This document shows, one piece after another, positions 32,590 through 43,469 of a stretch of 64,000 bases of DNA. A program made the position numbers and the translations under genes. The DNA lies in assembly GCA_947179485.1 (NCBI GenBank), contig OX359250.1, positions 3,431,661-3,495,660 on the forward strand, in the 5' to 3' direction. This DNA is from Allacma fusca (lineage: Eukaryota > Arthropoda > Collembola > Symphypleona > Sminthuridae). Position 1 is the stretch's first letter. Each line of letters begins with the position of its first letter. Under the pieces are notes generated by a model, which did not search any database, had not been told where the DNA came from, and saw nothing but the letters and a program-made list of their open reading frames with translations.

Positions 32590-35500
32590 TAGGGTTTGTC
32601 GATTTTTAAATGCCTTAGGTATTTTGCCTGCCCGGTATTTTTTGCCAGTAGCAAGGCAAAAAAAACAATTTATGCCTTCTTTTTGCCCTTAAAAATAAAT
32701 GCCGGGCAAAAAGGCAAAAAATGAATGGCAAAAATGGCAAAATATATGGCAACAAAATAAAATCTCACGAAAAATCTTTTGCGGGGCATGTTGAGGTGCA
32801 GTATTTTGTCATGAAAGTCAAACCTGTTTAGCAGATTCAACAACGATGAGTATGCTTTCAAAATTGACACCATTATAAATCGAAAATTTGGAACAAATGT
32901 GAGAATGATGGTCTATTTGTTTTCAATTTGTAATTTTAGTATACATCCAAAAGTGCTTAAATATCATAATAATCGACAATACTTATCCAATTTGCCACCT
33001 TTTGGGAACTCTTATATCTAAGTCGAAACTATCGCCAAAAATCTGCGAACACAAACTAATAATTTTCCAAATCACTATCAGAATACGGTTCCTCAAGTAT
33101 CAATATCGTTTCAAGCTCATCGTCGGTTTCTTCATCGCCTTCATCAATTTCATTGAGGCTATTAACATCCGACAAAGTGTCTGCAAATAAGTAATTGTAT
33201 ATCGAATCCACGACCCCACATTCTTTTGCTTGTTTGGACTTTGCCTTAAGCTCTTCTTTTAAACCCCATTTGACCCTCATCATTTTTTCAGCCTTCGTAG
33301 AATGTAGTCGATTTCGGTACTTTGGTTGCATTGCAAGCTGCGCTCAACGTCAGCACTCGTTGCTGGTATCGAAAATAATCGCAGAGCAATTTTGGAAAGC
33401 AAGTTGGTCTGCTCAAAAGATTCCATATTTTTCCAGTAGGCAATTGTGTCGGAGCAAGAAAGCATTGAGATTCCGAATATTCCAGTCTTATGTCTATACA
33501 TTGTCAATTGAGTTGCGAGCATATTTTTCTCTTCTTCGGTTCCAAATCCACAATTCGACGAAAAGGAGTCCAGGGCTTGCAAAACATTGATAATTTGATC
33601 TTCGTTTTGCTGGAATCGAACCCCACGATATTTTGGATCTAACATATTTGCAACAAAGTACAGGTCATCAAAGTTTTCGGGCGAAATACGACGCAAAACA
33701 ATGGATTTAAGCTTATTCCAGTCAGTGTTTGAAAGCAAAGTTGGACAACTGAATTTAATAGTGTTTTCCGAATCTTCCATGTAGTATCGCTTTAGTATCA
33801 TCAGAATTTCGGCGACATCGGATATTTTTGAATTGTCCTTTTCCACGAATGCTATGGCTGTAAAAACATCGGAATTTATCATTTAGCTCTTCTGGTTTGC
33901 GTTGATGAGACTCACAAAAATTATGGAGTTGCTAGTTGGTACATCAATGCAATTACGAACGCAGTAGGCTCTGCTCTAGAATTAGTATCTATAAAAGCAG
34001 TTACCATTAATTATAGGTGTCAACAACTTGAAGGCTTCATCAATTTTGTTCCAAAACGCATCATCCTTCACAATATTTTTAACAGAATACGACAAGTTGC
34101 AGTCGGCACTCACAGCAAGGCGAAGGACTGGTTTTGATCTTCTTAGTTTATAAATCATGTCTTTGATAGCAAACCATCTTGTTTCTGCTGGAAGCGAAAG
34201 TGTAACTGGTTTAACATCTCTGCCCTTTGCCTTTTGTTCTTCTGCGTATTTGACAAACTCTTCTTTAAAGGAAGCTAGTTTTAATTTGGATCCCTTAATT
34301 TCTACCACAACTGATTTAGCTTTTTTTAGAACTGTATTTAGACCAGGCAACTTCGACAAATCTTTGGCAAGATTGTTAAACACATGTGAAGCGCAACTAA
34401 TGGACAACACGCTGGGGTTCCTTTCGGAAAACATGTTTCTTGCCTTGAGATAATTTGCTCCTTGATCACTTACTACAGCTGCAATTTTTTCGATTCCAAT
34501 ATCATTAGCAGTGTCATCCAGGTATTTCAGTATAACAGCGTGGGTTTGCGATACTGCACCTGTATTTTAACAGAGAGGAAGTGACGTAGTTACATATCCC
34601 AAAAAAGTAAAATGTATGTGGCGATGGGAAGAATCCGCACATTCATTCAAATTAAAAATGGGCAATATTGTATGGGTATCATTATTATAAGCAATTTACC
34701 TGTTTCGAAGCTTTTGTAAAATATTCTTGTTTCCGTTGTAGAGAGGAGTATGTTCACAACCCCAAGTCCATTCACATTTTCCCATCCATCAAGTTCTACT
34801 GTTATATTCTTCATTTCATCCAACTTGTTTTTATTTTCAACCATAACTGTTTTCTCTAATGTATTAAGTAATCCTCCCGCAACGCTCCGTTCTGATGGAA
34901 TTTTAAAACCTGCTCCCAATTTTTCAAAGAAGCTTTTGAGATAATAGTTCTGTGTCCAATGAAATGGGACGTTACCAGATATCAATGCCTTAACGAATTC
35001 AAGTTCCAAATCCTTTTGCTTTCCTTTTGATATTACTACAACGTGATGATCAAGTTTTGTTTGCTTATGTTTTGAAAAGCCACATGTTTTGGTTAGGGAA
35101 TTTGATGAGGCTGTCGCAGGAATATTACCTGGAGTTAAGGCATCGTTTAATTCCTCGCAGGTTTCATTTTCATCGCTGAGTTGTACAGACGCTTCTAAAT
35201 CTTGTAGTCTTGAATTGCCGGAATTTTTACGGAATTGTCGTTTAATATCAACTGAAGCTTGCTTGCACGTTGATGTGTGCAGTGTACATTTAATTGAATG
35301 CTTTCTTTGAACGTTACCACAAAAATTACACTTTACATTGCACGTTCCAGAACTTGTACCTGAAACTGCGGTCCAGTGTAACCAGATTTTATTTTCCGGT
35401 CGTCCCCTCGTTTTGGTTGCCATATAGTTGGCCACAGGATCAGACGGAGATAATCCACAGAAAATCAAAATAATACAAACAAGTATATGCTCACATAAGG

Positions 35501-35797
35501 TTCACGATGCATTGACATGCTACTACGTGCACGGAGAAACCGGTACTTTGCACGTTTAGCCTATTTTAAAGTTAGCCACGGTCGGAGCAAGCACTAATGA
35601 TGGCGGAAATAGAGCGTTCCATGAGCTTCGTTAATTTATGCCAATTTTGCCATGGCAAAAAATATTAAATGCCAATTCCGCCAGAATGGCATAAAAAATC
35701 ATTTTTTGCCCATGTTAATAAATGCCCTAAATGCCTGCCAAATATGCCTGCCAAATTTGCCATTTATGCCATGGCATTTAAAAATCGACAAACCCTA
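32590..35797 (-). mobile_element. hAT transposon, 3.2 kb, nearly intact, TTGCC/ATGCC-rich ends
   Basis: Terminal inverted repeats identical over 25 bp (TAGGGTTTGTCGATTTTT...) are bounded by a perfect 8-bp duplication GCCACCAC (32582-32589, 35798-35805). Inside the ends, TTGCC / GGCAAAA words recur on the left, and GCCA / ATGCC words on the right. The interior codes on the minus strand for a BED-finger hAT transposase. Identical TIRs, an exact duplication and few lesions point to a recent insertion. Confidence 0.96.
33056..35423 (-). CDS. hAT transposase (BED finger, DUF659-like core, hATC), one frameshift
   Basis: Exons 35423-34700, 34559-34005 and 33857-33056 join in frame (donors GTAAAT and GTAACT; acceptors AATACAG and TTTACAG). 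Exon 1 starts MATKTRGRPENKIWLHW and has a BED-type zinc site (CNFCG, HTSTC), then LISGNVPFHWT and a DGWENVNGLGVVNILL strand. Exon 2 has VVSDQGANYLKARNMF and CASHVFNNLAKDL. Exon 3 has VANMLDPKYRG and the hATC segment LFSIPATSADVERS. About 690 residues in all. A one-base loss near 33330 shifts the frame inside hATC; the remainder (to the stop at 33056) is intact in the next frame. It would excise and insert elements with matching TIRs. As it stands the dimerisation domain is broken. Confidence 0.9.
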
Positions 35798-35809
35798 GCC
35801 ACCACTACA

Positions 35810-37785
35810 ACTGCCAAAGCCGCCAATTGCCCTTTCATCGACTGCCACAATCTGAGGAATTCGCGGTTAACTCACACTAAGTAAGCCCAATTGCTCTATA
35901 CGAACTCTTTCAAAACTCAAATTGAATAACATGTTCCATACACAGCCACATTTAAACACTCCGAGCGTTCTAACTACTAAAAATAAACTGCTTAGCCACA
36001 TGTGATACATAAATTGAATATTCTTGTATAATAAAATACTAAATCAAAAAGCCCAGAACTAAATATTAAAAATCGTTTTCATAAATTGTATAAAAAATAT
36101 TGATCGTGTAAACCGTGTATTAATATCCTGTAAAAGAAACATTTTATTGAGCCAACAATTGGTCGGGAAACGCCCGTACGTGTAGTCATTAATTCCAGGA
36201 CCAAAATGACTGACCAAACGTAAAGCACAGCCTAGTAATTTTAACAAACACCGCACAATCACTACTTCGATAATAACCGGCTCAGACTCCAATGACTCAT
36301 CGTCGACCAAGCTTAGCGTCTTTTGGTTCCCGGGAACCCTCACATTCTTATCCAAGGTCCGAGTATACCCGCCTAAAAAATAAAAATATGTAAATGTAAG
36401 ACAAATAAACATCTAGACGTATAAAATGAAAAACTAAAATTAGCACAACCAAATTCATTCTCAAAAGTTAGATATTGATTTCTCCAATTTGTCAACAAAT
36501 GTGCATACAGTATAAACAAGTACACACAAAACAGTGCACTCTTTGGAGCTTTCCTTTAACAATGTAACTTAAAGGAAGGGTCTAACCGAATCGGAATGGA
36601 CAAAACAAAGGATATGCCACTCACATCCGAACAATTGCGAATAAGATTAGATAATTATGCATAAACTATCCCGACGAATCCTGGTGTCTTTTTCTTTTAT
36701 GGATAGTCCATCGGATATCCAATGACATCCGCAAAATAAATAATTTTTTAAAAGTATGACAACCGATCCGAAAATTGCTGCTGCAATACCCGGTAGATTT
36801 TCCTGTCGATATTTTTGAAACTTTTGTCATTCATGATTTTCCAATTCAGGCAGCTTTTGCAGCAAAGATAGAATTCAACCTCACGAAGATACGCATGTCT
36901 AATTACGTTTTGTACCGAAATTCAAACGTGCTGAAATTCAGCTACTTACTCTAGATCTTATAGACCAAGTAGTTAATTTTTTAGATTCCTTGATATACAA
37001 AACGAAAGAGCTCTCAATTCCTAAATTGTGCTAAATGCTTTAACAAACAACGTTATAAGCTAAATGTATTGAATTTAAAAGCCAAGTTCCACAGACAATT
37101 TCAATTGAAACGCAATTTAACTACTTAACACATTGACTATAATGCCAAATTTGCAACCATAGTAGCTAATATGCTCATATGTAGGCATGTTAATTTTAGG
37201 GGCATATAGTAAGGTTAAGTACTTCTGTATTTTAGATTGCCGGAAATCTAATCTGGATTTACAGATTCTGTACCAAATAAGTAGATAATAATCAACGCGT
37301 GAAAACGCAAACGAATTTATTACTTAAACATTTTTTTTAAATAGGTTTCCCTTTGCTTTTAAGATAGCGCCCATGGATTTCGTAACTTTTGAATAGAATT
37401 AGTCAAAGGTGATTTCAGAAAATTCAAATATTACTATAAATGCCCAATGTATTCGATTACAAAGGTCAGCTCATACATATTCTATTTAATCACAATACCA
37501 CTGGAAATATGCTTTGACCTAATACGAAACTTTTTACTAATTTCGGGGTGAACATGCTTGGCTTTCAAATTTATCACAGGGCTGCATTCAAGTGTACTAT
37601 TCAACCTTCGTTTGTCAATAATTTTCATCTCATGCCCCTTAATATGACAGCTTAAAAATAGTTAAGACCTTACGGTTGTGAGGAGTAGCGATTCTGTAAG
37701 CTTGAAGAGGCGGGTTAGAAGAACTAGAATTATCTATTTGCAATATCCTCCAATCTAACTTTCTGCATACCGGAAATAAAACAAC
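35810..37785. other. No confident gene; one isolated open frame
   Basis: A minus-strand frame (36412-36059) follows a TTTTTTAG acceptor and reads TRTLDKNVRVPGNQKTLSL, then a hydrophobic stretch VVIVRCLLKLLGCALRL. It is the only coding-like stretch here and I do not recognise it. An AATAAAATG lies inside it, so it could be a 3' exon or LTR sequence. The rest has no signal. Confidence 0.25.
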
Positions 37786-37791
37786 AAAATA

Positions 37792-38380
37792 CTACCGTGT
37801 TTTGAAGGGCAAGAGAAAATATAGACGCTGCTCAGACAATTTATTGATCTTAGATGCGCTAATACAGCATGCCCTGGCAAAAAAGAAGCAATGCTTATTC
37901 GTAGACCTGTCAAATGCGTATGGCTCCAACAAACGAAAAATGTGGGAGAAAATGGAAGTCGAACCAGTGATTCCTATAGGATAATTGAAAAATGGAAATT
38001 GAAATCTAAACATCCGAATGGTATACCGAATCATCGGCATCCTAAATAGACTACAAATACGTTACTTTCAATGTACAATGATGAAATTACAGGGATGCGC
38101 AGCCCCATGAACATTGATATCCCTCTCTACGCTGGCGACATTATACTTACGTTAGATTCCCAAAACACTTGCAAGCACATATTGGACAACGGAGCTAATT
38201 TTTCAACAAATTGTAATCTATTTGGACACAACAAAAGGTGCAATCTTCGGGAAACCACTGACACCTATAAGGAAAAACGTTATGTGTGGGAATTAAATTT
38301 CACCGACACGAAATGTTTCGCCACCATTCTGCACCATCCTTACAAAAGGCCAACACAGCTGTTCTACGGCTACTTATAAA
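37792..38380 (+). pseudogene. Non-LTR retrotransposon RT remnant
   Basis: The plus strand reads KGKRKYRRCSDNLLILDALI and FVDLSNAYGS (RT motifs around the first catalytic Asp). After a gap comes IPLYAGDIILTLDSQ, where the family has YADD; the first catalytic Asp of that box is now Gly. Further downstream to about 38900 only scraps remain. Inactive; not the same copy as 27180-27890. Confidence 0.7.
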
Positions 38381-38959
38381 TACTATTTGATCTACCAGAC
38401 TGAAATCCGTAGAAATCATTATGCGGTTGTTCAATGTCCCTCGGATTCTCAATTTGGGAAATGTAACTCTTTCGAAATTGCAATATTCCCAAGACGAATA
38501 ACAGGACTGCAATCTCACAACTGAGCACGTCCTGTGGTTGGAAGGAGTAAATTATAGCTAGTCTTATTTGCAAAATGTATCACTACAATGTATAATACTC
38601 GCTTTGAAACTATAACGGCCGTGGAATGCTACAGATTTCTTTAATTGTCTGAGAGTGGCGAAAACAGCAAATTCAAACGGAGATATATATTCAGAATATT
38701 TCAGAACCATAAAAATTAAAAACGAATTCAACAAAAGCAAATTAAACAAGCAGCAACCGTCTATTGAAAAAATAGAGCTGCGTTTCGCAAATATTCGTGA
38801 AAGATATGTTGAGAACAAAGATAGAACGATACATCGAATGAAACCTCACTTTTGGAGCCCAGGGAAGATTTCTACGACTGTTAAACCGCTAGGCATTATC
38901 GAAATTCAAACAAAATGTGACACTAAACAAGCCTATGCCTCGAAGCAACGTACAATGCA

Positions 38960-39340
38960 AAAACCAGATTTGGTTTTTCTTTTCGGTTTTTGGAAGTACG
39001 GTTATTGGTTAAAACGGTTTTCACCATTATTGTATATAGTTAAACAGTTAACGGTTTTCAAATATGTAACTACAATTTATTGTCATAATTTCTACGGCAG
39101 TTGTCATCAAAATCACCAGAGACCTGCAATAATTAAGACATCAAGATTTACAGTATAAATCGATTTTCGGATGTACTAAGTTGCGCAAAAATGTAAGAAA
39201 AAATTTGGATTTTTCTGTTATCATGTACATATACACGATTATTGTTTGTTTAACCGAAATGTCTGTTTTCGGTTTGCGTTTCTTTTTCAAAAACCGTTTG
39301 TTCATTTTTCCGGGTAATAGCGTTTTTGAATAAAGTTATC
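38960..39340. repeat. CGGTTTT-word segment, MITE-like
   Basis: CGGTTTT and AAAACCG-type words recur near 38985-39055 and 39255-39300 with an AT-rich centre. It resembles the word-dense hAT MITEs, but terminal repeats could not be paired. Confidence 0.35.
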
Positions 39341-39364
39341 CGATAATGTTTTCTGTGTCTGGCA

Positions 39365-41052
39365 CATGCACTCCGGAATAAGGGGGGACAGGAGGGACAT
39401 TGTCCCTCCCAAAAAAAGTCAGGGAGGGACAGGCTATACTGCTATCCCCCCACTTTTAAGAATAAAATTAACCTTTTCTTAATTTTTTGATGACAAAAGT
39501 CCTATAAAGCTTCATTTTTTTAAAAATCCTCCACAAACTGCAGTTAGTTGTATTTAAAAAACTCGCAAAAAACTATCTCTTCTAATCAAAAATGTTTACT
39601 TAAATGATAAATATCTTTTCCATCCTGGTATATGCATGCATGTGAAGATCGGCTCATCTAGGTAACTACCAAAATTGAGTAGTGAAAGTAGAGGGTCATA
39701 CTGTAGTCCGAATTAGATTTTTTGAAGCTACCGTTTTCATCCTTGATAATGATTTTTAACTTATTCAAACGATTTTATGTCAGTATTGCAATACTTTCAG
39801 GGTTGAAATTGTGTGATAGCGTAATTATTCAAACAGTAACTTAGGTATTCAACGCAACACTGCCCATCAACAAATTTGAGGATGTTTTTCTATTCAACAT
39901 TCTTTACTATTGCTAAATTTGGAATATTATTTCCCGCTACGTATGCCGAACATATTGACCTCCCTTTGCCAGATTGATACAGGCCAAAATCTTGACCTGG
40001 ATCAAAAGTTTGAACATTTTGAAAGTTTTGCTTTGAATTTCATTCCAAATTCATGCCAGATCAATAAATCTGTTTCAAAATGTCGGACCAGACAGATATT
40101 ACCATTTCTGTATTACGAGCTTAACGGAAAATTTGCTAGGAGCAATTTATAAACTCAATAGGTTTTAGCGCGACAATATTACTGAAAAGAGTACAACTGA
40201 GTATTAAAGTGTCACGCAGAGTTTATTTCAGGATATTTATAATTAACATGAAATATTGTTGTTTGGTGAAACATTTACATCAAAAATTTCACCGACACAA
40301 AATTTGGTCTGTTCCAACGGATGGAAAAGGCCACGTACTTCTAAACCAGTAAATCTACTGGAGAATGTTCCTTGGACGAAAATTGTGGAACAGATCTAGA
40401 GGAATGGTTCTACACTTGGATCATAACAGACCAAAAATGAAAAAACAGATTGAACCATTCCCGAAAATAGATCGCCAATCAGTTCAATGATTCTTTGATA
40501 CCTCTATTTGAAATCAGTAAAATTTTGATAGTATTTAGTGTGTGTAAGAAAATGTTTCTAATATAGGAGATTTAGTTGGTGTCTTCTATGAAAACTTGTT
40601 CTTTAAAAAAAGAAAACAAATCAAAAGTTCTATATTTTGAATGCTTATATGAGTTAACTAACGAAAAATAATTTGTAACCCTATACATATGTACATACAT
40701 ACGTTTGTAGGTGGCCAATAGCAAAGTAACGAAAACTAATTTTAATATGTTGTCCCCCCCCCACTTTTTTGGACGTTCCGGAGTGCCTGTTTTGATAGTA
40801 TTTAGTGTGTAAGAAAATGTTATTAATATATGAGATTTAGTTGGTGTCTTCTTAACTTGTTCTTTAAAAAAAATTGGAACAAAAATTAAAAGTTCTATAT
40901 TTTGCATGCTTATATGAGCTAACTAACGAAAAATAATGTGTAACCCTATACATATGTACATGCATACGTTTTTATGTGGCCAATAGCAACGTAACGAAAA
41001 CTAATTTTAAAATGTTGTCCCCCCCACTTTTTTGGACGTTCCGGAGTGCCTG
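39365..41052. mobile_element. Non-autonomous hAT element with duplicated right end
   Basis: Ends CATGCACTCCGGAA and (reverse-complemented) CAGGCACTCCGGAA are flanked by a perfect 8-bp duplication GTCTGGCA (39357-39364, 41053-41060). The left end has a GGGAGGGACA hairpin; both ends carry long C/G runs (CCCCCCCACTTTTTTGGAC). No transposase motifs in its open frames. The last 530 bp is a tandem duplication. Confidence 0.92.
40523..41052. repeat. Tandem duplication of the right end of the hAT element
   Basis: Unit 1 (40523-40789) and unit 2 (40790-41052) align almost throughout: both start TTTTGATAGTATTTAGTGTG and both finish TTCCGGAGTGCCTG. The element therefore carries two complete right termini in a row. 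Confidence 0.93.
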
Positions 41053-41190
41053 GTCTGGCAGACATGTTAACCTAAATGCAATGACTTGCAGAATTCGTAC
41101 GCTTGAAATGATGCAGCCTGTGCATGGTTTACAATTTGAGAGGCCTATTTCCACATTATGTGAAAACGCAAAGTTCAAAACAAAGCATGT

Positions 41191-41288
41191 CGTTGGCTAA
41201 ATTCTAAAGAGTACCATTTTCATTGGAGATCCCATTTAAAAATCATGGTAACAAAATGGAAATGGTACCTGTTAAAATTTAGCCAACG
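41191..41288. repeat. 98-bp palindromic MITE-like repeat
   Basis: The arms CGTTGGCTAAATTCTAAAG and CGTTGGCTAAATTTTAACAG (right arm reverse-complemented), followed by TACCATTT, face each other. No convincing target duplication beyond a base or two. Confidence 0.7.
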
Positions 41289-41299
41289 ATATCCAAGAA

Positions 41300-42005
41300 G
41301 CCTACAACTTTAGACGACGTTGTACTGTTTTTCTTAGAAAAAGATGACCAAGAAACCGTATAGAAAGAGTTTACCTATTCTGGAAGGACGCAAAGAAACT
41401 AAGAAATGGAATTCAATACTAGGAAGTAGGAAGATATGCTGTACTGTTGTACCAACGCAAACCCATGAGATTGGTACGAAACTTGTGAACTGAAAGGAAG
41501 TGTTTGAGTAGCAGCACGTCAATAGCCTTCCACAAATGTTACCAACCTCATGATTCGGTACCATACAAATATGCCGGGCTGTCGTAAGGTTCGGATTGCG
41601 GACGGGTTGAAACATGCAAAACAAGTACCAACGAACCGTGTGCCTTCAAAAAAAAGAAAGCAAATAATCATTGTATATTTGTTTGCTTCCGATAACCTCA
41701 CTATAAATTCAGCTTAAACGTTCATTAAATAAGCGGTACCTCATCTGTATTTGTACGAACCTTGTAGCGATTTGTAATGAAGAATGAGGAATGATCTGTA
41801 GGTTTTCGATGGCACTGGTTATAACGAGGAACCTTTTTTTCCTATACCATTTCCTATACTTATTTACAGCTACGTTTATTAACTTATTTAACATTTATCT
41901 GTATTTTTTATTTACGAAATTTAAAGCGTATAACATTTTTTGTAATTAATGCGATAATGAGTGGGTTGTCAGGACCATAAATAAATATCTGTCTACATGT
42001 GTGCC
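41300..42005. other. No gene; GGTACC/GGTAC repeats
   Basis: At 41440-41640 TTGGTAC, GGTACCA and their complements recur (CCAACCTCATGATTCGGTACC). It may be a MITE fragment. The remainder shows nothing. Confidence 0.3.
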
Positions 42006-42011
42006 ACGAGC

Positions 42012-42180
42012 AGTGCTCGGCACGGGTATGGGCAATACTCGGGTAAACGGGTACGGATACCGGTATGGGTACTGGTACAATGATTTGAAAATGTGTATGT
42101 AAGCGCCGGGTACGAGTATAACGGAGACATTTACTACTACCCGCGACCATTGTACCCGAGTATTTGGATACGTTGAGAAT
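42012..42180. mobile_element. hAT-like MITE fragment with GGGTACGG words
   Basis: It starts CAGTGCTCGGCACGGGTA, a typical hAT-style end, then has repeated GGGTACGG, GGTATGGGTACTGG and, in the other orientation, TACCCG words up to 42160. The matching right terminus is missing. Confidence 0.5.
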
Positions 42181-42636
42181 TCAGACATTTTGACGAATTT
42201 TATGCCACCATGCCCGTACGTTGGAAACTTCTGTCGGTTCTTTAGTGTTTCTGAATATGTAGTACTGCGTATCTAAAATATATGCGTTTAGGGAATCATG
42301 CTTTAGGAAGTATAAATAAATAAATACGGTGCGGAATTATTATAGCAAAATAGTAGTGAAGAAAAGGATTCACCGAAATTTTGTACAAAATTTCTTCATA
42401 ATATAGTATATTGTAACTGAATTACATAACTACATAGTTTGTGTGACATCCCTGCATGATACTTCATTAGCCACAATAAACAGAATGTACGAAGTAGAGT
42501 TCTGGTCAGTTTGATGGTAAGTCGTTTTGTGTTATTGGAAGTTGATTAGGAGAAGGTGGACATTTGTAAGGAGATATTAATGAATTATATGTAGATAGAG
42601 CTATTGAGATGAGAAAATGAGTGGAAACACCGAATA

Positions 42637-43462
42637 CAGTAAAACCTGTATATAATGGTTTTCCGAGGGACGCCGAAATTTGACCACTATAGACAGGGAC
42701 CACTGTATAAGTATATAGTGGTCAAAAGTCACTATATAAACACATACAAATCTAGGCATACGAGCAGGAACCCGACAGCTTGAATTGCATATACGTTATT
42801 GACAACCAGCAATTTTACACTTTTTAAAAATATTCACTAATTTACTTCTGCTTGAGACTTCGAATTTTCAACTTTGCAAGGGAATCTTGAAGAATACTGC
42901 AGTGATCTTCAGAGCATCTTATCTTTTGAGACATTCTCCATAGAGAAATTGGGTCAAAATATTTATTCGACGAAGTTTCGTGTCGAATTACCTCAGGAGG
43001 ATTTAATCGTCTGAGATCTTTTAAAGCTACCAATAATTTTTTAAGATGATTAAAAGTAACCATTAATTAATTTAAATACTTCAAAGGACTAATAATAGAG
43101 TCAATGAACCATCGTTTGATTTGGTACAAATACACGCAGTATGAAACGGCTGGAGATAAAAACGCCCCAAAATGCCTTTAATTGCACTAAACTCAAGCAG
43201 CTGTGTCATTGGTTCGGGTTTGCGCGAGTTGTATCCTTTCGTTCTGACTGGTTGACCACTATATACAGGTACTTTAAGCTGTATTTTGAACTGAAGGGGC
43301 ATGCTCATTAGACCACTATGAACAGGTTACCACTATATAGAAAACCATTATATGGAGGGAATTCCCTATGATAAAGGATAGGAGGTGGGACCGGGAAGCC
43401 AAATTTGACCACTATTGACAGGAAACCACTATATGAACGGCCATTATATACAGGTTTTACTG
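42637..43462. mobile_element. TA-flanked (Tc1/mariner or pogo-like) non-autonomous element
   Basis: Terminal repeats CAGTAAAACCTGTATATAAT are inverted at the right end, with TA on both sides (42635-42636, 43463-43464). The words GACCACTATA(T)ACAGG and CCACTATA recur at least eight times inside both ends. A minus-strand frame (43063-42842, MVTFNHLKKLLVALKDLRR...) could be a transposase scrap but carries no diagnostic residues. Confidence 0.88.
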
Positions 43463-43469
43463 TAGTTTG

